Assembly: GCA_964526035.1 (NCBI GenBank)
Contig: CAZGKE010000035.1
Location: forward strand, 1 to 26,192
Source: DAOMOD01 sp964526035
Lineage (GTDB): Bacteria > Pseudomonadota > Gammaproteobacteria > Xanthomonadales > BPKI01
Direction of reading: 5' to 3'
Length of the DNA: 26,192 nucleotides
Positions within the stretch are counted from its first letter, which is position 1. Each line of letters begins with the position of its first letter. The translations under genes were made by a program, and so were the position numbers. This document shows, in pieces, positions 15,384 through 24,700 of the stretch. The notes beneath the pieces are model-generated. The model had not been told where the DNA came from. It worked only from the letters and a program-made list of their open reading frames with translations, and did no database searches.

Positions 15384-16540
15384 ACCCGATCTCCCGCTTC
15401 CAGTCCCTGCTCGACCACGAATTCCTCGCCCACCCGTGCGCCGAGGCGCACCGCACGACGCTGTTCGCCGAGTGCGCCGCGCACGCGCACGTGCGGGCCG
15501 TCGGGGGCGATCTCCACGGCGCGCACCGGGACGCGCAGTGCGCCGCTCAGGGTGGCGGTCACCACCTCGGCCTTGAGCGACATGCCCGGCCGCATGAATT
15601 CGGGATCGGGATCGGCTATGGCAATTTCGGCGTCGACCACCATCGCGGCGGTCTCCCGCGAGCGTTGCCGCAGCGCCGGGTTGATGCGCACCACTTCGCC
15701 CACGAACACGCGGTCGGGGTTGGCATCGAGGTGCACGCGCGCCGGCTGACCGACACGCAGTTGACCGGCCAGTCGCTCGGCCACCTGCACCTTCGCGACC
15801 ATCTGCGAGAGATCGGGAATCTCGCCAACGGTCTGTCCGGCCCAGACGCGACTGTTCTGGGTGAAGCGTTCGCCGTTCCAGTCGCTGTGCACGATCATCA
15901 CGCCGTCGCGCGGGGCGCGCAGGTTCATGCGCTCCATTTCGTTGCGGATGCGCGCGGCATCGAGTTCGAGGCGCTCGACCTCGGACTCCAGAGCCGCCTC
16001 GGCATTGACGTTGACGGCCACCGTCAGCGCAACTTTCTCCGCTTGACGGCTGTCGCGGTAGGCGGTGAGGCCGCGGTCGATCACCAGCTTGCTGTATTCG
16101 ATGCCGGCAATCAGCTCCTCGGGCTGCTCCGCCTTGCGCAGGGCGCGCTCGGCTTCCATGACCCGCTGCGCGGTTTCCAGGGTGCGCTCCTCGCCAGTCT
16201 GCGCGCTCTGCTGACGGCGTTGCGCCAGCTGCTGGCGCTTCTCGTTGAGCTGCGCTTCGGCGGTCTGCAGCTGATCGCGCAGCTGCGATGCATCGAAGCT
16301 GACCACCGGCATCCCGGCGCGCACCTCGGTGCCCTCCGCGACCAGGCGGGAAATCGTGTAGTTCCAGATGTTGGACACCGGCGGCGGCGACAGGCGCGCC
16401 GTATTGGCCGATTCCAGGCTGCCGGTCACGCGCACCGTCACCGGAACGTCGCCGTGCGTGGTATCGACCCAGCGACCGTCGTCGCCACTGCAGGCGGCCA
16501 GCGCCAGCGTCGCCACGGCGATCAGTAGAAGGCGTCTCAC
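15371..16540 (-). CDS. HlyD/RND-type periplasmic adaptor lipoprotein (second of three)
   Basis: The 389-residue protein has a signal peptide ending in lipobox LAAC (Cys17). A first lipoyl half follows (VTGSLESANTARLSPP), then a long coiled-coil hairpin of about 85-220 (QLRDQLQTAEAQLNEKRQQL and onwards). The second lipoyl half is MNLRAPRDGVMIV, and the beta-barrel and membrane-proximal domains end in VRLGARVGEEFVVEQGLEAGDRVWMR. The start is GTG 16540, which forms a four-base GTGA overlap with the stop of the first adaptor; the leader begins there at once. Like the third adaptor it should be anchored to the membrane by lipid. The three adaptors are similar in layout but clearly diverged, so they are old duplicates or independently acquired paralogues and not a recent tandem copy. 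Confidence 0.9.
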   Translation of the reverse strand: MRRLLLIAVATLALAACSGDDGRWVDTTHGDVPVTVRVTGSLESANTARLSPPPVSNIWNYTISRLVAEGTEVRAGMPVVSFDASQLRDQLQTAEAQLNEKRQQLAQRRQQSAQTGEERTLETAQRVMEAERALRKAEQPEELIAGIEYSKLVIDRGLTAYRDSRQAEKVALTVAVNVNAEAALESEVERLELDAARIRNEMERMNLRAPRDGVMIVHSDWNGERFTQNSRVWAGQTVGEIPDLSQMVAKVQVAERLAGQLRVGQPARVHLDANPDRVFVGEVVRINPALRQRSRETAAMVVDAEIAIADPDPEFMRPGMSLKAEVVTATLSGALRVPVRAVEIAPDGPHVRVRGALGEQRRAVRLGARVGEEFVVEQGLEAGDRVWMR

Positions 16541-17520
16541 TGTGAGCCTCCCAGCACCAGCGGTGCGCCTTCATCGATGATCTCCACGCGCGCACTCATG
16601 CCCGGCATCAGGTCGGCGTGGTCGCCCTCGATCAATACCAGCGCGTCGAAGTACACGGCTTTGCCCCACAGCGGCTTGCTGATCCCCTGGCCGGAGAGCT
16701 GCTGGATGCGCCCGCTGATCTCCCGCGACGGCACCGCGTCGAGCACCACGCTGACGCGGGCGCCGATCGGCACCTTGTAGAGGTCGGCTTCGTGCACCCA
16801 GGCGCGAACCACCAGACTGTTGCGTCCGGAGACGATGGCGACCACATCACCCGGCTGGGCGTTGTCGCCGGGGAAGACCTTGCTGACGTTGCCGCGCATC
16901 CGGGTGGTGCCGTACTGCACGATGCCGTCGCGGTCGGCGTGGGCGGTCATGCCTTCCAGCTGCCCCTGCAGGTAGGCCATCTCCGCATCCAGACGACGCT
17001 CGTCGAGGTTCGCTTCGGCGCGCGCCGTCTGCAGCGACGCCTGCTGCGTGGCGAGCTGTTCACGCGCCTGCGCCAGCGCGCCGCGCGCCTTCTCCGCCTC
17101 GAGCTGGAAGCGCTCCCAGTTGAGCTTGGGGAGGAAGTCGGCAGGAATGCCGGCGTCCAGTTCGGCCTTGCGCAGATTTGCCTCCGCCTCTGCTACCGCG
17201 ATCTCGGCTTCGAGCACGCGCAGGCCTGCTTCGTCGACGCCCTGTCGGTGGCCCTGCATCACCTGTCGCTCCTCGGCCTCCTTCTGCTCGATGCGGTTGA
17301 GCAGGTCGGCAGGCTCGAAACGCACTACCAGATCGCCGGCCGCGATCGGCTCGCCTTCCGGCGCCATCCATTGCACCTGCACGCGCCAGCTGTCGACGCG
17401 GGGCGCGACCACGCGCTGGGCCTCGGCGTCTTCGATGCTGCCGGTCAGCAGTACCGGCGCGTCGGCGCATGCGATTGCCGGCATCAACAGCAGGCCCAGC
17501 CACCACCTCTCAATGCGCAT
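16537..17520 (-). CDS. HlyD-type periplasmic adaptor (first of three)
   Basis: The 327-residue protein has a leader ending near ACADAP. That leader fits signal peptidase I; the Cys at 18 is a poor lipobox. The first lipoyl half is LTGSIEDAEAQRVVAP. A coiled-coil hairpin (about 75-200) contains an insertion with PKLNWERFQLEAEKARGAL. The second lipoyl half is MTAHADRDGIVQYG, with an unusual RMRGNVSKVFPGDNA loop, and a beta-barrel ends MPGMSARVEIIDEGAP. It lacks the C-terminal membrane-proximal domain, so it is shorter than the other two. ATG 17520 overlaps the ATPase stop by 11 bases. It may form mixed adaptor rings with its neighbours; this is inference. Confidence 0.88.
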   Translation of the reverse strand: MRIERWWLGLLLMPAIACADAPVLLTGSIEDAEAQRVVAPRVDSWRVQVQWMAPEGEPIAAGDLVVRFEPADLLNRIEQKEAEERQVMQGHRQGVDEAGLRVLEAEIAVAEAEANLRKAELDAGIPADFLPKLNWERFQLEAEKARGALAQAREQLATQQASLQTARAEANLDERRLDAEMAYLQGQLEGMTAHADRDGIVQYGTTRMRGNVSKVFPGDNAQPGDVVAIVSGRNSLVVRAWVHEADLYKVPIGARVSVVLDAVPSREISGRIQQLSGQGISKPLWGKAVYFDALVLIEGDHADLMPGMSARVEIIDEGAPLVLGGSQ

Positions 17521-18190
17521 TGCGGCGATCCTCCAGGATCTGGCCGTCGCGCATCACCACCACGCGCCGCGCGTGCGCGGCGATTTCGTCCTCATGGGTC
17601 ACCATGAGGATGGTCTGGCCTTCGGCATTGAGTTCGGCGAACAGCTGCATGATCTCTGCAGAGGTGCGCGAATCGAGATTGCCGGTGGGCTCGTCGGCGA
17701 GGATCACCCGCGGCTGGTTGATCAAGGCGCGGGCGATGGCCACGCGCTGGCGCTGGCCGCCGGAGAGCTGGTTGGGTCGGTGATTGAGGCGGTCGCCGAG
17801 ACCCAGTCGGCGCAGCAGCTCGCGCGCCCGTGCCTCGGTGTCTGCGTTGGCGCCGCCGGCATAGCGTGCCGGAAGCATCACGTTCTCGAGCGCCGTCAGC
17901 CTTGGCAGCAGGTGAAAGCTCTGGAACACGAAACCGATATGTCGGCCGCGCAGTGCCGACAGGGCGTCGTCTTCGAGCGTCGCCACCTCGTCCTCGCCGA
18001 GGCGGTAGCCGCCGCTGGTGGGCGTGTCGAGGCAGCCCAGCACGTTGAGCAGGGTCGACTTGCCGGAGCCGGACGGGCCCATCACCGCCACATAGTCGCC
18101 GGGATCGACGTCGAGGTCGACGCCATCCAGGGCATGCACGGTCTCGTCGCCGAGCTGATAGGTCTTGCGCAGTTCGCGGGTCTGGATCAT
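17510..18190 (-). CDS. MacB/LolD-type ABC transporter ATPase
   Basis: The 226-residue nucleotide-binding subunit has Walker A GPSGSGKST (38-46), Q-loop VFQSFHLLPRLT (88-99), signature LSGGQ (142-146) and Walker B ILADEPTGNLD (163-173). The H-loop His is in MVTHEDE. GxxLGCLDTPTSGGY after Walker A and the DEPTGNLD ending are typical of the MacB/LolD/FtsE group, which pairs with FtsX-fold permeases such as the one closing this operon. ATG 18190 is the first gene of the operon; no strong Shine-Dalgarno sequence is visible before it. The 5' region (18191-18308) should contain the operon promoter, but I could not pick a convincing hexamer pair. Confidence 0.94.
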   Translation of the reverse strand: MIQTRELRKTYQLGDETVHALDGVDLDVDPGDYVAVMGPSGSGKSTLLNVLGCLDTPTSGGYRLGEDEVATLEDDALSALRGRHIGFVFQSFHLLPRLTALENVMLPARYAGGANADTEARARELLRRLGLGDRLNHRPNQLSGGQRQRVAIARALINQPRVILADEPTGNLDSRTSAEIMQLFAELNAEGQTILMVTHEDEIAAHARRVVVMRDGQILEDRRNAH

Positions 18191-18308
18191 GGGGTCACGT
18201 CAATGGACAAGCGGGGCACCCCAGCGCAGACCACAGCGGCCCATGCCGAGTTCACGCCGGTGAAGATGGCGCAACCAGCGTCGGAGGAAGGTGAGGGCGG
18301 ACCGGTTG

Positions 18309-18341
18309 AAAACCAAGCGGGTCCGAGCAGAGCGGACCCGC
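18309..18341 (-). terminator. Intrinsic terminator of the Ser/Thr kinase gene
   Basis: On the minus strand GCGGGTCCG, a 7-base loop and CGGACCCGC (18317-18341) are followed by TTGG and TTTT (18309-18312). It starts 13 bases after the kinase stop and separates the kinase from the ABC operon. Confidence 0.75.
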
Positions 18342-18354
18342 CTTTGGAAAGTGC

Positions 18355-20370
18355 CTATCCGCGCCGCGCCGGCCGGAACGGAGCCAGCACGTTCACCAGA
18401 TTGGACAGGTTGGGGCGGATGGCGTCGACGGCCTGCTGCTCGGCGTTCAAGGTGGTGAAGTCCACCTTTTGCCGCCAGCCGGCGCCAAGCGCGCGGTTCT
18501 CCACCACGGAGTAGGCACGCAGCTGGAGGTTGGCGCTGTACAAGGTGGACGCCTGGCCGTAGTAGGTGAGCACCTGCGAGCCCAGCGGTTCGGCGCGCAC
18601 CAGCACCAGCAGCTCGGCGTCGCGATGGATCCGCCGCATCAGGGCGGCCAGGTCGATGTTGTCGTCGCTGCGGATTCCGGAGAGACCGGGAATGAGATCG
18701 ACCTCGACGAGGTCGAAGCCCTGGTCGGCGAGCAGTTCGGCCACACGCTGCTCGGCCGGCTGGGTGAGGATGGCGTCGCCGACGCCGAGCACGATCACGC
18801 GAGGGATCGCCGGACGCGGCGGCGGTGCGGGTTCGATGCGTGCAGGCTTGGGTGTCGGCTCGACGCGCGCCACTTGCGGCGCGTCCTCCACCGCCTTGGC
18901 AAGATCCGCGTCGCTGGGTTCGGAGGCCAGCGTCGCGCTCGTCGCCGAGTCGCTGTCGCCCGCCGAAGCCGGCTCATCGTACTCATAGACCGGGTCGGCG
19001 GCGTCGTTGCCCGTGCTTGCGTCGGCATCGTCATCGTCGGCCAGCGCGGCCAATGCGGAACCGAACAGTGATGGGCCCGAGGCGGAACTGTCCGCAGCAT
19101 CGCTGGCGGGCGGCGGCTCCAGGGTCATCGGAGCTTCGACCGGTCGCGCGTCACCCATCGCCGCGCCGTTCCCCGGCGTGTCGGAGCCGTATGACGCAGT
19201 AGAGGCGGTACTGGTTTCGTAGATGGACGCAGGCGACTCGTCTCCCGCAGTCCGGGTCACGCCCGGCAGTTCGAACGGCAGGTAGTCGCGCAGCGCCCAC
19301 GCGCCGCCGCCGAGCAGAAGCAGAACGACCGCGGCGATTGCCATCGGCAGCGCTGGCGACGACCGCTTCGTCTGCGCCGCAGGGCGCGCGGCACTAAGGC
19401 CAGTAGGGATGTCCTCGATCGGCGCAGCGATCGGCGCGGCCACCGACGGCGGCTGCGCGGCGCGCAGCGACGGTGGCGTCGGCTGCCCGACGACGGTGGC
19501 GGCCGGTGTCGCCTGGCGCTGCGTACGTACCGTGTAGTTGCCGGTCTTGGCCGCAAGCAGGGGGTGCGCGGCGAGGTCGGCAGCGAGCGCGTGGCAGTCC
19601 TGGTAGCGGTCCTCAGGCTCCTTGGCGATCATCTTCTTGACGATCGCGGAGATCTGGTCGTCGACCGCATCGCACAGCTCGCGAACGTCGGGAACCTCGG
19701 CACGGACGACTTCCAGCATCAGGCCGAGCGGGCTCTCGTCGGTAAAAGGTGTGCGTCCGGTCAGCATCTCGAACAGCACGATGCCGAGGCTGAAGATGTC
19801 CGAGCGCTGGTCGACCGGCTTGCCCAGACATACTTCGGGCGACAGGTAGCCCGGAGTACCCACGAACTCTCCGGTGCTGGTCAGCTTCTGCGAGATGTCC
19901 TTGGCCGACAGCGCGATGCCGAAATCGGCGATCTTCACCGAGCCGCGCTGGTTGATCATCAGGTTGCCGGGCTTGATATCGCGGTGGATCACCCCGCGGT
20001 CATGCGCGGTGGACAGCCCCATGGCGGTCTGATGGACGATGCTGAGCGCCTGGTCGGGCGCCAGCCGACCCTCGCGCTTGAGCATGCCCGACAGCGACTC
20101 GCCCTCGACGTATTCCATGGAGAAGAACGGCTGGCCGTCTTCCTTGCCGATGGTGTAGACCTGAATGATGTGCGGGTCGTTGAGCGAGGCCATGGAGCGC
20201 GCCTCACGCAGGAAGCGTTCGACCACGGTGGCGTCGTGCGAGAGCGACTCCGCCATCACCTTGATTGCGACGTGGCGGTTCAACTCCGGCTCGAAGGCCT
20301 TGTATACCGCACCCATGCCACCGCGCCCCAGCTCGGCGACGACCTGGTAATGGCCGAATTTCTCTCTCAT
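18355..20370 (-). CDS. Membrane-anchored PknB-type Ser/Thr protein kinase
   Basis: The 671-residue protein has a cytoplasmic kinase domain (about 8-270) with G-loop GRGGMGAVYKA (15-25), Lys37 in VAIKVM, catalytic loop HRDIKPGN (129-136) with Asp131, DFG (149-151) and APE-like SPEV (177-180). A Pro/Ala-rich juxtamembrane stretch and one transmembrane helix (about 341-360) follow. A long acidic, Ser/Ala/Asp-rich periplasmic linker (about 375-515) leads to a folded C-terminal domain (about 525-660, starting IPRVIVLGVGDAILT). That domain has an alternating alpha/beta pattern and resembles CsgG/TolB-type periplasmic domains; it is unlike PASTA repeats. It may sense an envelope signal. ATG 20370 begins right at the kinase fold; an upstream ATG at 20421 is possible but unlikely. 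No partner phosphatase is adjacent. Confidence 0.9.
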   Translation of the reverse strand: MREKFGHYQVVAELGRGGMGAVYKAFEPELNRHVAIKVMAESLSHDATVVERFLREARSMASLNDPHIIQVYTIGKEDGQPFFSMEYVEGESLSGMLKREGRLAPDQALSIVHQTAMGLSTAHDRGVIHRDIKPGNLMINQRGSVKIADFGIALSAKDISQKLTSTGEFVGTPGYLSPEVCLGKPVDQRSDIFSLGIVLFEMLTGRTPFTDESPLGLMLEVVRAEVPDVRELCDAVDDQISAIVKKMIAKEPEDRYQDCHALAADLAAHPLLAAKTGNYTVRTQRQATPAATVVGQPTPPSLRAAQPPSVAAPIAAPIEDIPTGLSAARPAAQTKRSSPALPMAIAAVVLLLLGGGAWALRDYLPFELPGVTRTAGDESPASIYETSTASTASYGSDTPGNGAAMGDARPVEAPMTLEPPPASDAADSSASGPSLFGSALAALADDDDADASTGNDAADPVYEYDEPASAGDSDSATSATLASEPSDADLAKAVEDAPQVARVEPTPKPARIEPAPPPRPAIPRVIVLGVGDAILTQPAEQRVAELLADQGFDLVEVDLIPGLSGIRSDDNIDLAALMRRIHRDAELLVLVRAEPLGSQVLTYYGQASTLYSANLQLRAYSVVENRALGAGWRQKVDFTTLNAEQQAVDAIRPNLSNLVNVLAPFRPARRG

Positions 20371-20411
20371 GGCTGCGCGCCTCGTTCGCAATCTGATACC
20401 GAGTGTTACGC

Positions 20412-20420
20412 AGTGTAGCA
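20412..20420 (-). promoter_or_regulatory. Candidate extended -10 element of the kinase gene
   Basis: The minus strand reads TGC-TACACT, matching an extended -10 (TGn-TAnnnT). It would start transcription about 35 bases before ATG 20370. No good -35 hexamer is visible, as is usual for extended -10 promoters. Confidence 0.4.
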
Positions 20421-20544
20421 CCGGGTTGGGACAACCCCCGCACAGCCGGATTTCGACGCCGTTCAGGTTCGCGGGCGGGTTTGGCGCCTGCTCTCGGGTA
20501 CCCTATCGGGCCCGCGCTACGACGGGCGTCCCGGGGGGGGCACC

Positions 20545-21630
20545 ATGCAACGCAGAAACCTCATCATTGGCGGCGCCGCCGCGGCGTTGGCCGCGGCCTG
20601 CGCCCGCCAGGACCAGGGCACCGCGATCGCGGCACCGGGTGAACGCTTCCAGTGGAAGATGGTCACCTCGTGGCCGGCCAATTTTCCAGGCCTCGGCACC
20701 GGCGCCGCGCAGCTGGCGCAGATGATTACCGCAGCCAGCGGCGGGCGGCTGACGGTGCGCCTGTACGCCGCCGGCGAGCTGGTGCCGGCGTTCGAGGTGT
20801 TCGATGCGGTGTCGCGCGGCACGGCGGAAATGGGCCACAGCGCCGCCTATTACTGGAAGGGGAAGTCCGAGGCGGCACCGTACTTCTGCGCCGTTCCGTT
20901 CGGATTCAATGCGCAGGAGATGAATGCCTGGCTGTACCACGGCGGCGGACTCGACCTGTGGCGCGAGGCCTACGCGCCATTCGGTCTGCGTCCGTACCCG
21001 GCCGGCAACACCGGGGTGCAGATGGCCGGCTGGTTCAAGCGCGAGATCAACTCCGTGGCCGACCTGCGCGGGCTGAAGATGCGCATTCCCGGGCTTGGTG
21101 GCGACGTGATCGGCAAACTTGGCGTCACCACGGTCAGCTTGCCGGGTGCCGAGATCTTCACCGCATTGCAGTCCGGCGCCATCGACGCCTGTGAATGGGT
21201 CGGTCCATACAACGACCTTGCCTTCGGCCTGCACCGGGCGGCGAAGTTCTACTACTACCCGGGCTGGCAGGAGCCGGGACCGACGCTGGAATGCATGGTC
21301 AACCAGCGCGCCTTCAACGCCCTGCCGGAAGACCTGCAGGCACTGGTCGAGACCTGCTGCGCCGCAGTCAACGACCTGATGCTCGCCCATTACACGGCCC
21401 AGAACCAGCGCGCCCTGAAGACCCTGGTCGAAGAGCACGGCGTTGAATTGAGGCGTCTGCCGGACGAGGTGCTGGACGCGTTGAAGGCTGCCTCCGAAGA
21501 GGTGCTGGAGGCCTCTGCGGGCCGCGATCCGCTGGCACGCCGCATCCGCGACTCGGTGCGCGCGTTTGCCGTCGAGGTTGCCGAGTGGCATGCGGTATCC
21601 GAGGACGCAATGTACCGTCTGCGCGGTTGA
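20545..21630 (+). CDS. TRAP transporter solute-binding protein (DctP family, TakP-like)
   Basis: The 361-residue periplasmic binding protein starts MQRRNLIIGGAAAALAAACARQ: a twin-arginine-like basic start, a hydrophobic core and a possible lipobox (AAAC, Cys19). The mature part is clearly DctP/TakP-like. WKMVTSWPANFPGLGTGA opens the fold, then come GTAEMGHSAAYYWKGK and LKMRIPGLGG, with the carboxylate-binding Arg near 180, then IFTALQSGAIDACEWVGPYND and YYYPGWQEPGPTLE. Known relatives bind 2-oxo acids or other carboxylates. The partner membrane subunits (DctQ and DctM type) are not in this window on either side, so it is an orphan here. The ATG follows a G-rich stretch that can serve as a ribosome binding site. 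It is divergent from the kinase gene. Confidence 0.9.
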   Translation: MQRRNLIIGGAAAALAAACARQDQGTAIAAPGERFQWKMVTSWPANFPGLGTGAAQLAQMITAASGGRLTVRLYAAGELVPAFEVFDAVSRGTAEMGHSAAYYWKGKSEAAPYFCAVPFGFNAQEMNAWLYHGGGLDLWREAYAPFGLRPYPAGNTGVQMAGWFKREINSVADLRGLKMRIPGLGGDVIGKLGVTTVSLPGAEIFTALQSGAIDACEWVGPYNDLAFGLHRAAKFYYYPGWQEPGPTLECMVNQRAFNALPEDLQALVETCCAAVNDLMLAHYTAQNQRALKTLVEEHGVELRRLPDEVLDALKAASEEVLEASAGRDPLARRIRDSVRAFAVEVAEWHAVSEDAMYRLRG

Positions 21631-21634
21631 CCAA

Positions 21635-21650
21635 GGCGACGCCCGTCGCC
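21635..21650. repeat. Short hairpin after the TRAP binding protein gene
   Basis: GGCGAC-GCCC-GTCGCC begins four bases after the stop at 21630. No T-run follows, so a terminator role is weak; it may protect the 3' end of the message. Confidence 0.4.
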
Positions 21651-21746
21651 GCTTCGTTGCCGCTTGTACCGAAGAAGTTGCCCTGCAGGTAGCGGGGCGG
21701 CATGCTCTGCGCCCTGCGGGGGGAATCGCAGACCGGGGACAGGCCA

Positions 21747-24700
21747 ATGATTGTGAAAGCATCAGGGACGGCGCCATCGCAGCGCCGCGGCGGGAATTCT
21801 GCGTGGCGGTTGGCAAGTGCCGGGTTGTGCCTGGCCCTGTGGACGGTCGCTGGCTGGGCGCAGGTGCCGCCCTCGGTGTCCGGGTTTCCGACCCATCACA
21901 GCTGCACCCCTGGCCAACTGCTCTACCGTCAGGTCGGCCTCGACCGCGTCACCATGATCGTCCACCACAACGGACGCATCTACAGCGACAACGTCGCCGG
22001 GTCGGCCCGCCGCGAGTGGACCTTCTCCAACCTTTCCGATCCGGCCAGCTTCGGCTTCGTGCCGATTCCGGGTTCGCCGCCCTTTACCGACCACGGCACG
22101 CACGGCTACACCAAGGCCGGCGACTACATGGGCGGCCTCTATGGCCTCTACTACCGGCGCACCGCGCCCGGTGTGAACAACAACGGCGAGCAGAACCCGG
22201 TGCCGGAACGCTTCTGGCAGATGCAGCCGGAGCCGGCCGACGCCGGCCTGCAGCGCATCTACTGGCCGTGGGCGGCGCCGTTCAACTGGATCCAGTACGG
22301 CCCGAACTCCGGACGCGCGCGTCTGTGGCGCGCCGACCAGCTGCTGGCCGAATGGGAGCCGCTGGCCGACCACGGCGTGGCTGGCAATTCGATCCTGCTC
22401 GGCAACCTGCTGTTCATCACCTCCGACGCCTCGATGCTCGGCGTGCTGGCCTATGACATCGGCCCGACCTTCAACGATCCGCCGGAGCCGCCGGCGCTGC
22501 TGGACAAGTTCACCGGCCCCGTGGGCGGGTACATCGGCGCGGTGTGGGAAAACTACCTGGTGCTCGCCGGCGGCGACGACCGCGACATCCTGTTCGTGAT
22601 CGACTACAGCGACCCCACCGATCTCAGACTGGTGGCGACGCTCGATCTTGCCGGCACGGCTGCGCTGAACGCGGGCAGCAACGTGCCCTACGTGCAGACC
22701 CAGGATGAGTTCGTCTTCACCCGTCGCCACAAGATCAACATGGAAACGCTGACCCCGGTGCTCGAACTCGACGAGGTCGGCAACAACCGGCCGCCCGGCA
22801 GCGTCGCCGGCCAGCTCGACGTCAGCCAGTTCACCCTGCCGCTCGGCAATCTGCTGATCTCGGGCTCCTACAGCGCCGACGGCCGCGACGGGGTCGGCGT
22901 CTGGTGCCACCAGGCCGCGCCCGACACGCGCGCGCCCTATGTCGGCTACCACGTGCCGCGGCCGGGGCAGACCGGCTTTCCGCTTGGCGCGCCGGTGAGC
23001 CTGGTGATTGCCGAGTCGCTGGAGTCCTACACCATCGTCAACGGCGAAAGCATCATCCTGCGCCCGGTTGGCGGTGCGCCGGTCGACGCCTGGACCTCGT
23101 TTTCCTACGACGGCATTCTGACACTGACGCCGCATGACTACCTCGACCCGGACACCACCTACGAGGTGCTGATCCCGGCCGGCGGCATCCAGGACGCCGC
23201 CGGCAACGGCATCGAAGGCTACAGCTTCACGTTTTCCACCGGCGATGCCGTAGGCGGCGGCAATGGCGCACCGGAGATTGCCAGCTTCAGCGCCTCGGCG
23301 GCGCCGGCCGTACCCGGCCAGAGCATCACCTTCAGCGCGGTGGCCAGCGATCCGGAAAACGACCCGCTGCAGTACCGCTTCAGCTTCGGCGACGGCACGC
23401 CCACCACCGCCTGGGACAGCGTCACCTCGGTCAACCACAGCTTCGCCGCCAGCGGCCACTACCCGGTCAAGGTGCAGGTGCGCGACGTCAAACCCGACGG
23501 CAGTCATTCGGTGGTGACGCGCACCCTGACGCTTTCGGTGGCGCCAATTCCGACCGGGCCGCTGCCTACGCATTCTTCGCAGCTCGCCCTGCACGAGCCC
23601 AGCCGTCGGCTGTGGTCGGTGGACCCGGACAACGGTCTGCTGGTGCGCATCAATGCCGACAGCCGGGCGGTCGAGCAGCAGATCAACCTGGCGGCACTGC
23701 TCGGTGTATCGGGTGCGGTGACGCCGACCGGCGTCGCGGTGACGCCGGCCGGCGAGGTCTGGGTCGCCCTGCGCGACGCCGACCGCATCGCCGTGCTTTC
23801 CGCGGCCGGCAGCCTGCTGGCCAGCATCGACACCGGCTACGGCAGCGCGCCGCAGGCGCTCGCGGTCAGCCGCGACGGCAGCCGCGTGTTCGCCACCCTG
23901 CACGCGCGCGGCACAGGCGACCGCAGCAACGGCCAACTGCTGCGCTTCGACGCCTCGACCCGCGCCGAGACCGGACGTCGGGAACTCGGACCCTCGGCGC
24001 GTGCGATCGCCATCAGCGGCGATGGCAACCGCGTGTTTGTCTCACGCTTCATCTCGCGCGAGCACTTCGGCGAGGTCTGGGAGGTGAACGGCAACAGCAT
24101 GGCGCTGGTGCGCACCATTGACCTGTGGCGCGATCGCGGCATCTGCGGCCCCGACAGCGGTGGTTCCGACGGCCCAGGCGTGCCCAACTACATCGCCAGC
24201 CTGGTGCTCAGTCCGCAGCAGGACTGGCTGTGGTACGGCGCGGTCAAGGCCGACACCCACCGCGGCGCCTTCTTCCAGCAGGACTACGACTTCAACCTGC
24301 CGTTCACCCCCGACTCCACGGTGCGCTCGACCTTCGGCCGCATCGACCTCAATCACCCGCAGGGCCCGCAGGAACCGGGCCGCGGCAACTGCGGAAACAA
24401 CCGCGCCCGCATCGACATCGACAACGCCGACTCGCCTTCGGCGCTGGCTTTCTCGCCGCGCGGCAACTACATGTTCGTGGCGCTGCAGGGCAACGACACC
24501 GTGGCCGCCTTCGACGATCTGGCGATCCGTGCCGGTGGCGGCCGTTCCTCAGCCTGGCGTGTGCCAGTGGGCGAGGCGCCGCAGGCGCTGCTCTACGACG
24601 AGACCACCGGCACCCTGTGGAGCGGCAACCTGATGGGACGCAGTCTCACCGCCACAGCCATGGCCGACTTCGTCGCCGTCGGCAGCCGCGAGCTGGATAC

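Noticed and set aside
21762..23936. A 724-codon open frame antisense to the giant cytochrome gene
   Set aside because: Its composition is dominated by Arg, Gly, Ala, Val and His runs typical of antisense frames in high-GC genes, and the plus-strand domains are clear.
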